This document shows, piece by piece, positions 6,483 through 13,054 of a stretch of 14,417 nt of DNA (positions are counted from its first letter, which is position 1; each line of letters opens with the position of its first letter). Where the stretch lies: the NCBI GenBank assembly GCA_002482965.1, contig DLGZ01000024.1, positions 1-14,417 of the forward strand, written 5' to 3'. The position numbers and the translations under genes were made by a program. Under the pieces are notes generated by a model, which made no database searches, had not been told where the DNA came from, and saw nothing but the letters and a program-made list of their open reading frames with translations. Source of the DNA: Verrucomicrobiaceae bacterium UBA7681 (lineage in GTDB: Bacteria; Verrucomicrobiota; Verrucomicrobiia; Verrucomicrobiales; Verrucomicrobiaceae).

Positions 6483-7802
6483 ATGCCTACGTACGCTACC
6501 CCCGGAGTTTATATTGAAGAAGTGTCCACCCTGCCGCCTTCGGTCGCGCAGGTGCCATCCGCCATTCCAGCCTTCCTGGGGGTGACGGAAAAGAGAGCAC
6601 AAGACGCCGTCGGTAAAGATCTGACCGGCTTTGTGAAAATCGAGTCCCTTGTGGAATACCAAGCCAAATTTGGTGGTACAGTCGAAGCGGACTCGGACAA
6701 TCGCAGTTACCTCTTCACCTCAGTCCGGCTCTTTTACGCCAATGGCGGTGGCGATGCTTACATCTACTCTGTCGCCACGGCCGTCAGCGATGCCACGGTA
6801 GCTGGCTATCTGGCCGGGCTGGAGCTGCTGAAAAAGGAATCGGAGCCCACGCTCATTTTGTTTCCTGACGCAGTGTGCCTTACTATCGACGACGGTCTGA
6901 GCCAAGTGCAGCAGGCGTCTCTCGCCTTATGCGAGAAGATGGGAAACCGTTTCACCATTCTGGATGTACCTTCACCTAATACGATGCTGACCAGCGCGGA
7001 GGATTTTCGCAGGAAAATCGGCATGACCCACCTCTCGTACGGTGCCGCCTACGGGCCCTGGTTGAACGTGATGTCTCTGGAAGGCAGCGCTACCGAACAG
7101 AAATCCTTGGATGCCCTTCAAAAGGTGGTGAACGAGGCCCAGAAGGCAGTGGCCGCCGCCCAGGACCAGCAAAAAAAGGTCGCGGATGCCTTGGCCGCAG
7201 CCAAAGCCGGCTTGGACCTGCTCACGGTTCCAGCCAGTGGTGCCATCGCGGGTATTTATGCCGCCGTGGATGCGGAGCGTGGGGTCTGGAAAGCGCCGGC
7301 GAATGTGAGCCTGAGCTGCGTGCTCAGCGTGACGGAAATTATTAACGACCACGATCAGGAATCCCTCAATGTCGATTCCGCCTCCGGCAAGTCACTCAAC
7401 GCCATCCGCTCTTTCCCCGGCAAAGGCGTCCTGGTCTGGGGCGCGCGCACGCTCGATGGCAACAACGAATCATGGCGGTACGTGCCTGTCCGCCGCCTCT
7501 TCATCATGGTAGAGGAGTCCATACGCCGTGCCACCGGCTATGTGGTCTTTGAGCCCAATGACTCACACACCTGGGTTATGGTGAAGGCAATGATCGAAAA
7601 CTTCCTTGCCGATCTTTGGCAGCAAGGCGCGCTGGCCGGTTCCAAGCCGGAGCAGGCCTTTTTTGTCAATGTGGGTCTGGGCACCAGCATGACGGCGGAA
7701 GACATCCTCAATGGCCGCCTCGTCATCAATGTGGGTATGGCCGCCGTTCGCCCTGCTGAGTTCGTAATCATCCGCTTCTCCCATCTCCTTCAACAAGCTT
7801 AG
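6483..7802 (+). CDS. Contractile tail sheath protein (phage-tail/extracellular contractile injection system type), orphan
   Basis: The 439 residues match the phage tail sheath family used by contractile phages, R-pyocins and eCIS particles. N-terminal GVYIEEVSTLPPSVAQVPSA (8-27) and AIPAFLGVTE are family hallmarks. The conserved C-terminal half is complete: SGAIAGIYAAVDAERGVWKA (252-271), IRSFPGKGVLVWGARTL (308-324), WRYVPVRRLFIMVEESI (331-347), FEPND (356-360), GALAGSKPEQAFFV (382-395) and RPAEFVIIRF near the end. Residues about 203-247 are an Ala/Gln/Lys-rich segment predicted to be a coiled-coil helix between the N-terminal and C-terminal sheath parts; this looks like an insertion. Sheath genes normally sit beside tube and baseplate genes; here there are none. 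Its TAG stop is made of a TA target-site duplication plus the first base of an IS remnant; removing the remnant restores TAA, so the protein is unchanged by the insertion. Confidence 0.94.
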   Translation: MPTYATPGVYIEEVSTLPPSVAQVPSAIPAFLGVTEKRAQDAVGKDLTGFVKIESLVEYQAKFGGTVEADSDNRSYLFTSVRLFYANGGGDAYIYSVATAVSDATVAGYLAGLELLKKESEPTLILFPDAVCLTIDDGLSQVQQASLALCEKMGNRFTILDVPSPNTMLTSAEDFRRKIGMTHLSYGAAYGPWLNVMSLEGSATEQKSLDALQKVVNEAQKAVAAAQDQQKKVADALAAAKAGLDLLTVPASGAIAGIYAAVDAERGVWKAPANVSLSCVLSVTEIINDHDQESLNVDSASGKSLNAIRSFPGKGVLVWGARTLDGNNESWRYVPVRRLFIMVEESIRRATGYVVFEPNDSHTWVMVKAMIENFLADLWQQGALAGSKPEQAFFVNVGLGTSMTAEDILNGRLVINVGMAAVRPAEFVIIRFSHLLQQA

Positions 7803-7814
7803 AGCCTGTTAGTA
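7802..7814 (+). repeat. Left terminal inverted repeat of the IS5-family remnant
   Basis: Reads gagcctgttagta. It matches the reverse complement of 8043-8055 at 12 of 13 positions; the mismatch is at position 11. Confidence 0.85.
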
Positions 7815-7862
7815 ACTTTAAAAAGCGCTGCACCCGTTGAGGCTGCAAGGCATAAGCTTGGG

Positions 7863-8025
7863 ATGGAACCTACGACCAACAAAGCCAACAGCCGCCTACA
7901 CCAGTGATGTCAGCAACGCAGAGTGGGAGTCTTGCCAGCCCTGCCTCCTGCTGCTGAAGGATGAGCTGCAGTCCTCGCTGGAAAGCGGAGGCCGGGCGGG
8001 TTACGATGGCTGCAAGAGGCGCAAA
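7863..8025 (+). pseudogene. Remnant of an IS5-family transposase (frameshifted and internally deleted)
   Basis: From ATG 7863 the frame reads MEPTTNKANSRLHQ-stop. Dropping one A from the run at 7881-7883 gives MEPTTNKPTAAYTSDVSNAEW, the expected N-terminus of DUF4096/IS5 transposases (Y-x-S-D-x-S-x-A-E-W). The frame continues to about 7965 (LLLLKDE), then jumps to LQSSLESGGRAGYDGCKRRK (7966-8025), which resembles the family's internal ESGxRAGYDGxKRxKG catalytic-region segment. The roughly 100 residues normally between these parts are missing, as is everything after the second piece. It cannot make an active transposase. Confidence 0.75.
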
Positions 8026-8042
8026 TTTGCGGAGACACCGCC

Positions 8043-8055
8043 TAATAACAGGCTC
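8043..8055 (-). repeat. Right terminal inverted repeat of the IS5-family remnant
   Basis: On the minus strand it reads gagcctgttatta, matching the left end at 12 of 13 positions. Its outermost base (C at 8055 on the plus strand) is the third base of the stop codon of the minus-strand membrane-protein gene. Confidence 0.85.
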
Positions 8056-8456
8056 TAACCCACCAGTTCCTTCCGCTTCATCCGCTCCTCCAGCCAGGCA
8101 TGCGTGCGGCGGAAAATAAAATCCAGCAGCAGTGCCAGCAACGCGCCCGCAAACGCCCCGCCGATGCCGCCATACACGGCGATCATCCAGCTCTCGTCCA
8201 CGTTCTCCAGCACCGTCCGGCCCACCCACGCAGTGACGGCACCTGCAGGAATACCCGCCAGGATCCCGCATTGCAGCAGCAGCGCCCGCACCGCCGTGGC
8301 CGGCCGTTTCGTGAGGAAACCCAGCGCCACTGAACTCGACACCACCCCCAGCATGGCCAGGCCCGCCGCAATCGCGCAGGCAACCAAACCGATGCCGATG
8401 CCAACGCCGATCAATACGACCATGACAAGCAGTGCAATGAGGCCGGGGATTCCCAT
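8055..8456 (-). CDS. Small integral membrane protein of unknown function
   Basis: 133 residues with about four hydrophobic segments: 3-24 (LIALLVMVVLIGVGIGIGL), 25-47, 57-78 and 92-115. Gly/Ala-rich faces are evident, with a short basic C-terminal tail (RMKRKELVG). It resembles no family I can name. ATG 8456 is followed at once by the first membrane helix and has no Shine-Dalgarno. It is divergent from rlmN (63 bp apart) and convergent with the sheath gene. Its TAG stop consists of TA (target duplication, 8056-8057) and the end base of the IS remnant; without the remnant the codon would be TAA at the same place, so the product is intact. Confidence 0.8.
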   Translation of the reverse strand: MGIPGLIALLVMVVLIGVGIGIGLVACAIAAGLAMLGVVSSSVALGFLTKRPATAVRALLLQCGILAGIPAGAVTAWVGRTVLENVDESWMIAVYGGIGGAFAGALLALLLDFIFRRTHAWLEERMKRKELVG

Positions 8457-8519
8457 GCCAGCAGCATCAAACCCAAATCTCGAATTTCAAATGCTCATTT
8501 CATCGCCACTGTTGCACCC

Positions 8520-9647
8520 ATGACCATCACCCCCGCACCCCAGGGACTCCTCGGCATGAAGCCGGAGGAGATCGCTGCCGTGTTCGCAGAGCTGGGCCAG
8601 CCCGCCTTTCGTGCCAAACAGCTCGTCGAGTGGGTCTTCGCCAAACGCGCCGCCACTTTCGAGGAGATGACAAATCTCCCCAAGGCCACCCGCGAAGCCC
8701 TCGCCACCCGCTTCGTCACGCGCACGATGACCATCGCCAAAGTCGCCGGCTCTAGCGACACCACGCGCAAGTTTCTCCTCAAGCTCCACGACGGCCGCTA
8801 CGTCGAAACCGTGCTCATCCCGGCCAATCCTGCCCTCTATGGCGGCAGCTCGGACCGCCGCACCCTCTGCGTCTCCAGCCAGGTCGGATGTGCCTACGAC
8901 TGCAAATTCTGCGCCAGCGGCCTCGCCGGTTTCGCGCGCAATCTGACAGCCGCAGAAATCGTCGAGCAGATCGTGCAGGTGGAGGCCCATGCCGGAGAGC
9001 GCGTGGACAATCTCGTCTTCATGGGCATGGGAGAGCCCCTCGCGAACTACTCCAACGTCACCAAGGCCATCGAGATCCTGAATGCCGAGTGGGGCATCGG
9101 CATCGGCGCACGCCACATGACCGTCAGCACCAGCGGGCTGGCCCCGCAGATCAAAAAGCTCGCCGACTTTCCGCTGCAAATCCGCCTCGCCATCTCCCTC
9201 CACGGCGCCACCGATGAAGTGCGTGAAAAAATCATGCCGGTGAACCGCAAGCACAACCTCGGCGAACTGTTTGAAGCCCTCGACTACTGGAACCAGAAGC
9301 GGAAGCAGTTCCTCACCTTCGAGTTCATCCTCATCGCTGACGTGAACGACAGCCTCCAGCAGGCCCACGCCCTGGCCAGACGTGCCCGCAGCGCCAATGC
9401 CAAGGTCAACCTGATCCCCTACAACACCGTCGATGGCTTGGAGTGGGTGCGTCCTAGCGAAGCCACCCAGGATGCCTTCCTCGCCGTGCTCCTCAACGCC
9501 GGCGTCACCGCCACCCTGCGCCGCGAAAAAGGCCACGACATCGCTGCTGCTTGCGGTCAGCTCCGGTTGAAACAGGAAACTGAACTCGGCATCATCGAAT
9601 CACCCATCCCCGCCAAACGCATCACGATTGGCGGCGGAGCGGAATGA
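8520..9647 (+). CDS. rlmN: RlmN, dual-specificity 23S rRNA (A2503-C2)/tRNA (A37-C2) methyltransferase
   Basis: A radical-SAM enzyme that methylates C2 of adenine 2503 in 23S rRNA and A37 in some tRNAs, tuning ribosome accuracy and antibiotic binding. The 375 residues span the full family length. The [4Fe-4S] cluster motif CAYDCKFC provides C124, C128 and C131; C117 (RTLCVSSQVGC) matches the conserved resolving cysteine, and C345 (GHDIAAACGQL) the methyl-carrying cysteine. GMGEP (169-173) is the SAM-binding segment, and ISLHGA (225-230) and LIPYN (298-302) are further conserved blocks. ATG 8520 places the family N-domain in register; no Shine-Dalgarno is present. It is monocistronic: a divergent membrane-protein gene lies upstream and a convergent gene nine bases downstream. 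No sign of transfer or decay. Confidence 0.97.
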   Translation: MTITPAPQGLLGMKPEEIAAVFAELGQPAFRAKQLVEWVFAKRAATFEEMTNLPKATREALATRFVTRTMTIAKVAGSSDTTRKFLLKLHDGRYVETVLIPANPALYGGSSDRRTLCVSSQVGCAYDCKFCASGLAGFARNLTAAEIVEQIVQVEAHAGERVDNLVFMGMGEPLANYSNVTKAIEILNAEWGIGIGARHMTVSTSGLAPQIKKLADFPLQIRLAISLHGATDEVREKIMPVNRKHNLGELFEALDYWNQKRKQFLTFEFILIADVNDSLQQAHALARRARSANAKVNLIPYNTVDGLEWVRPSEATQDAFLAVLLNAGVTATLRREKGHDIAAACGQLRLKQETELGIIESPIPAKRITIGGGAE

Positions 9648-9656
9648 TCTGGCGAA

Positions 9657-10268
9657 TTACCTCACCCGCGCAGGTTTCCGCACCACCTTGGCGGAGGCAC
9701 GTTTCACCGGTCGCTTAAGTTTTGGCTTAGGCTTGGACGCCGGTTTGGCAGGGGCTGGCTTCTTGGCGGCCTTGTCCCCACGCAGTTGGCGCAGTTCTTT
9801 TTCAACTTCGGCCAGACGTTTGGAGGTGGCCTCCAGCTTGCGCACGACGAGGCGGGCGACGAATTCATACAGCGCGGCGTGGAAATCCGGGTCTTCCTCA
9901 CGCGGATGGATGTCCTGCAGGAATTTCTGGTCCACCGCGAGGCAGACGGCCTTGGTGGAGGCGATGACGGAGGCGAGACGCTTGTCGTGGTTCACGAGCG
10001 CTAGCTCGCCGAAAACTTCCCCGATCCGGGTGATGGCAGCGACTTTCTTGCTGCCGACCCGCACCTCCAGCTCACCGCTGAGCAGGACGTAGATGCGGGA
10101 GTCGATGCTGCCCTCTTTGATGATGTGATCGCCCGTCTCGCACTGCAGCAGACTGCTGGAGTTCAACACATCATCAAGCTGGTCATCGCTAAAGCTGGCG
10201 AGAGCAGGCACCGCACGCAAAGGCGACGGGTTGTGCTTTTCGTCATGGATGTAAGCAAACTCTTTCAT
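9657..10268 (-). CDS. Cyclic nucleotide-binding domain protein with coiled coil and lysine-rich tail
   Basis: 203 residues. Residues about 18-120 form a cNMP-binding beta-roll (SGELEVRVG, then GEVFGELALVNHDKRLASV). The phosphate-binding cassette keeps Glu88 and Arg97 at the same nine-residue spacing as in PKA and CRP, so nucleotide binding is plausible. There is no CRP-type helix-turn-helix. Instead residues about 126-163 form a charged helix (LVVRKLEATSKRLAEVEKEL), likely a coiled coil, and 166-203 is a basic, Pro/Ala-rich tail with 16 Lys/Arg in 38 residues, like bacterial histone-H1-like tails. That tail could bind DNA, RNA or acidic partners; this is inference. It follows the LRR lipoprotein gene by 54 bp on the same strand, suggesting one transcript, and is convergent with rlmN. 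Confidence 0.9.
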   Translation of the reverse strand: MKEFAYIHDEKHNPSPLRAVPALASFSDDQLDDVLNSSSLLQCETGDHIIKEGSIDSRIYVLLSGELEVRVGSKKVAAITRIGEVFGELALVNHDKRLASVIASTKAVCLAVDQKFLQDIHPREEDPDFHAALYEFVARLVVRKLEATSKRLAEVEKELRQLRGDKAAKKPAPAKPASKPKPKLKRPVKRASAKVVRKPARVR

Positions 10269-10322
10269 GGAATTCGTCGGGATTCTGTCAGGGGGAAGGC
10301 GGGGGGGAAAGATAAATTTCTG

Positions 10323-11234
10323 TCATTTTCCGCCAGCCTTCACCGCCGCATCATACGCGGGCCAGAAACTGGCCGGGGGCATCAGGTCCTTGCCGCCATC
10401 GTCAAAACGTGTGCCAATCTCCTGCAACGGCAGTGATTTCGCCACCTCAATGCCCGCCGTGATGTTCGCCGGGGTAAAGACAAGGCGCGTGAGCTTCATG
10501 CCCTTCAGCGGTGTCAAATCCGTCACCGGTGTCTCAGCAATGTGCAGGCGTTGCAGGGCGGTGCCGGTCAGTGGGGAGAGGTCCTTCACCTTCGTACGGT
10601 GCAGCGTCACGCTCACCAGCGGCACCGTTTTCAGCGCGCTGATGTCCGCCACAGGGCAGTCCGTCAGCCACAGCATCTGGATCGGGCAATGGGCGATGCC
10701 CGAGATGTCCCCAATCGGACATCCGACCGCGTTCAGCTCCACCAGCGGCATGTTTTCCAGCGCCGCCAGATTTTCCACTGGTGTGCGGCTCAGGTACAGC
10801 TTTTCCAGCGGCATCCCACGCAGCGGCGAAAGGTCCCGCACCTTCGTGTCTTCCAAATACAGCTCCACCAGCTTCTTCCCCTTCATCGGCCTCAGGTCGG
10901 TGATCGGCGTTTCACTCAGATCCAGCGCCAGCGGCTCGATATGCTCCAGAAACTTCACGTTCTCAATCTTCGCCCCCCGCAGGCTCAGCATGATCACGTT
11001 CCCGCCTTCGATCTTGAACTGCCCGTCACCCATGTAAGCCGGGTTGTGATACTTGATCTCCGTGTGCATCATCTCCTGCGTCCAATACACCTTCTGCGGC
11101 GCATCTTTGGCCGGAGCCGCAGCGGCAGGTGCCGCAGGTTTTTCCGCCACGGGCTTTGCCGCTGACGCTGGTTTCTTGGCCTCATCACCACACTGGGTCA
11201 AAAGAAGAGGAAGGAGGAGCAGGCTGGGCTTCAT
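10323..11234 (-). CDS. Leucine-rich-repeat lipoprotein
   Basis: From ATG 11234 the product is 303 residues. MKPSLLLLPLLLTQCGDEAK is a lipoprotein signal with the candidate lipidated Cys15; Gln at -1 is unusual for a lipobox. An Ala/Pro/Lys linker (20-48) follows. Residues about 85-255 hold roughly seven 22-23-residue leucine-rich repeats of the form LxxLxLxxTxVxDLSPLxGMP (for instance LVELYLEDTKVRDLSPLRGM, LEKLYLSRTPVENLAALENM). The C-terminal IGTRFDDGGKD...PASFWPAYDA block recurs in Planctomycete/Verrucomicrobial LRR proteins, as I recall. A longer frame to 11393 is open, but it loses the signal peptide and would overlap the divergent sulfatase start, so I reject it. It probably sits on a membrane face and binds protein or another ligand. 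Likely cotranscribed with the downstream cNMP-binding gene. Confidence 0.9.
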   Translation of the reverse strand: MKPSLLLLPLLLTQCGDEAKKPASAAKPVAEKPAAPAAAAPAKDAPQKVYWTQEMMHTEIKYHNPAYMGDGQFKIEGGNVIMLSLRGAKIENVKFLEHIEPLALDLSETPITDLRPMKGKKLVELYLEDTKVRDLSPLRGMPLEKLYLSRTPVENLAALENMPLVELNAVGCPIGDISGIAHCPIQMLWLTDCPVADISALKTVPLVSVTLHRTKVKDLSPLTGTALQRLHIAETPVTDLTPLKGMKLTRLVFTPANITAGIEVAKSLPLQEIGTRFDDGGKDLMPPASFWPAYDAAVKAGGK

Positions 11235-11316
11235 GCCATGGGCATGCCGGATTTCAGCCTGGGATGCAAGCATGAAGTGAAACAAGGACCGCAAACCGCC
11301 GTTTTCGCACCTCACC

Positions 11317-12681
11317 ATGCGACCTCTCCTTTTCCTCGCTACTCTGCTGCTTACCGCATCTGCCTTGGTCGCCAAGCCGAACGTGCTGCTCATCGTCGCG
11401 GACGATCTCGGCTACAACGACGTCGGGTTTCAGGGCTCCAAGGAGATCCCCACTCCAAACCTCGACAAACTGGCCGCGCAGAGCTTGGTCTGCACAAACG
11501 GCTACGTATCGCATCCATTTTGCAGCCCCACGCGGGCGGGCATCATGACGGGCCGTTATCAGCAGCGCTTCGGCCACGAAAACAATCCCGCCTGGCTGCC
11601 GGAGGACACCGTGGCGGGCTTGCCGCTGACGGAAACAACCTATCCGCAGCTCATGCAGCAGGCAGGCTACACGACGGGTGCCGTGGGCAAGTGGCACCTC
11701 GGCGCGCATCCGCAGTTTCATCCGAACAAGCGCGGCTTTGATGAATACTTCGGCGCGCTCGGCGGCGGCCATCTGTACTTCCCCGGCGAAAAGGGCGGCG
11801 TGGAATACTCCATCCCGCTGAACCGCAACGGCAAGGATGAAGCCCAGACCAAGTACCTCACCGACCAATTCGGCGATGAAGCCTCGTCATTCATCGGACG
11901 TCACGCCGGTGAGGCCAAGCCGTGGATGCTCTATCTCGCCTTCAACGCGCCTCACACGCCGCTGCAGGCACCCCAGAAGTGGCTGGACAAGTTTTCCCAG
12001 ATTGCCGACAAAAGCCGCCGGACCTACGTGGCGATGGTAGCGTCCATGGACGAAGCCGTGGGCGAAGTGCTCGCCAAAGTGGACGCCACGAATCAGCGCG
12101 ACAACACGCTCATCTATTTCGTCAGCGACAACGGCGGTCCCAATCTGCAGGCGAAGAGCGGCAGCAATTTCACCGACAACGCCCCGCTGCGAGGCTCCAA
12201 GGGCATGGTCTATGAAGGCGGCATGCGCGTGCCCTTTCTCGTGAGCTGGCTGGGCAAAATCAAACCAGGCACCTACGACCAGCCCGTGATCGCCCTCGAT
12301 TTCCTCCCCACTTCACTTGCTGCTGCCGGGGCCGCAGAATTGACCCCAAAAAATCTCGACGGCGTAAACCTGCTGCCCTTCCTCAACGAAGAAAAAACCG
12401 GCTCTCCCCACGACACGCTGTTCTGGCGCACCGGCGGCCCCGGTGGCAACAACGCCATACGTCGCGGCAGCATGAAGCTCGTTCGCCTCGGCAAAGCAGA
12501 ACCCGAACTCTACGATCTCGCCACAGACATCAGCGAATCCAAGAACCTCGCCGCTGAAAAACCCGAGGTGGTGCAGGAACTCGCCTCAGCGATTGCCGAA
12601 TGGGAAAAAGGCACCATCGTCCCAATCTTCGAAAGCCCAAGAGCAGGTAAACCTGCGGTGAAGAAGAAAAAGGGAGAATGA
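11317..12681 (+). CDS. Secreted formylglycine-dependent sulfatase (arylsulfatase family)
   Basis: 454 residues, the usual size for the family. The signal peptide MRPLLFLATLLLTASALVA is cut near residue 19. The catalytic motif CSPTRAGIMTG starts at Cys69, which must be converted to formylglycine by an FGE or anSME enzyme not present in this window. Other active-site positions are visible: Asp29-Asp30 (VADDLGYND), GKWHLG with Lys125 and His127, His213 in NAPHTP, Asp271-Asn272 in SDNGGPN, and Lys295 in LRGSKG. It hydrolyses sulfate esters in the periplasm or outside the cell, probably on sulfated glycans; the substrate is not deducible. It is divergent from the LRR lipoprotein gene (82 bp), and followed 37 bp downstream by the 111-residue gene, so it probably leads a three-gene transcript. 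The C-terminus is Lys-rich (AVKKKKGE). Confidence 0.96.
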   Translation: MRPLLFLATLLLTASALVAKPNVLLIVADDLGYNDVGFQGSKEIPTPNLDKLAAQSLVCTNGYVSHPFCSPTRAGIMTGRYQQRFGHENNPAWLPEDTVAGLPLTETTYPQLMQQAGYTTGAVGKWHLGAHPQFHPNKRGFDEYFGALGGGHLYFPGEKGGVEYSIPLNRNGKDEAQTKYLTDQFGDEASSFIGRHAGEAKPWMLYLAFNAPHTPLQAPQKWLDKFSQIADKSRRTYVAMVASMDEAVGEVLAKVDATNQRDNTLIYFVSDNGGPNLQAKSGSNFTDNAPLRGSKGMVYEGGMRVPFLVSWLGKIKPGTYDQPVIALDFLPTSLAAAGAAELTPKNLDGVNLLPFLNEEKTGSPHDTLFWRTGGPGGNNAIRRGSMKLVRLGKAEPELYDLATDISESKNLAAEKPEVVQELASAIAEWEKGTIVPIFESPRAGKPAVKKKKGE

Positions 12682-12718
12682 GATTTAGAAAGTGTCGGGC
12701 ATCAACGATGTTTGAATC

Positions 12719-13054
12719 ATGTCTGATGATTTGCTGCCAGAGGAGTTATCCGTTTCCTGGGGGAAGCCGTGGATATGCGATCCCAAAAGCCTGCAAAGTA
12801 CCGGAGAGGAGCTGCAAAGAGAATGTATTCACGGGCATGTTCTCCATGGGGTGAAAGTCATTCCCGTAGCTTACAGATGTGACTGTGATGATGTGCTGTT
12901 TCGTCTGCAAAAGCATGGATCTCGATACGCGGTGGTTCATTTGACTTACAATATGGAAACGAATCCTCGATGGCCTGAAACCGAGCTGTTTGCTTCGCTT
13001 GATATGTTCGTTGCAACTCGGATGAAGATCGACATCGAAGACTACAATCTATGA
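12719..13054 (+). CDS. Conserved protein of unknown function, coupled to the AmiE-NamZ fusion gene
   Basis: 111 residues with no signal peptide or membrane segment, so probably cytoplasmic. It reads E-L-Q-R-E-C-x-x-G-H-V-L-H-G at 32-45, then CDCDDVLFRLQ, then the strand AVVHLTYNME, NPRWPETELFASLDMFVATR and a short acidic end. I recall similar small proteins (GH-x-L, DDVLF, VVHLTW, P-x-T-x-x-F) scattered in Gram-negative bacteria with no assigned role. ATG 12719 lies 37 bp after the sulfatase gene. The stop TGA overlaps the next gene's ATG (ATGA, 13051-13054), so translation of the large hydrolase is probably coupled to this small gene. No Shine-Dalgarno is seen. Confidence 0.85.
   Translation: MSDDLLPEELSVSWGKPWICDPKSLQSTGEELQRECIHGHVLHGVKVIPVAYRCDCDDVLFRLQKHGSRYAVVHLTYNMETNPRWPETELFASLDMFVATRMKIDIEDYNL

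Larger units (their letters stand above)
7802..8055 (+). mobile_element. 254-bp internally deleted IS5-family (IS427/DUF4096-like) element with TA duplication
   Basis: The ends are inverted repeats (7802-7814 and 8043-8055; 12 of 13 positions match, both beginning gagcctgtta). A TA dinucleotide flanks both sides (7800-7801 and 8056-8057), and the joined flanks read TTAA, fitting the YTAR target preference known for IS5-group elements. The interior holds two pieces of a DUF4096/DDE-type transposase separated by a deletion, so the element is non-autonomous. It lies between the sheath gene and the convergent membrane-protein gene and supplies the G of both TAG stops. Family assignment rests on the transposase pieces and end sequence as I recall them; no search was run. 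Confidence 0.85.

Noticed and set aside
6483..7802. Type VI secretion sheath subunit (TssC) or intact prophage
   Set aside because: The motifs (GVYIEEV, VWGARTL, WRYVPVRRL, FEPND) are of the phage-tail/eCIS sheath family, no TssB partner is adjacent, and no other phage genes are present.
7837..8058. Small 73-codon gene with TTG start inside the IS remnant
   Set aside because: It is the fused remains of transposase segments in one residual frame between the terminal repeats, not a functional gene.
8487..9536. Long open frame (about 349 codons) on the minus strand opposite rlmN
   Set aside because: The plus strand encodes an unmistakable full-length RlmN; the antisense product is low-information Gly/Asp/Glu/His-rich sequence typical of GC-rich shadows.
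11235..11393. N-terminal extension of the LRR lipoprotein
   Set aside because: It would overlap the sulfatase gene start on the other strand and bury the lipoprotein signal peptide internally.
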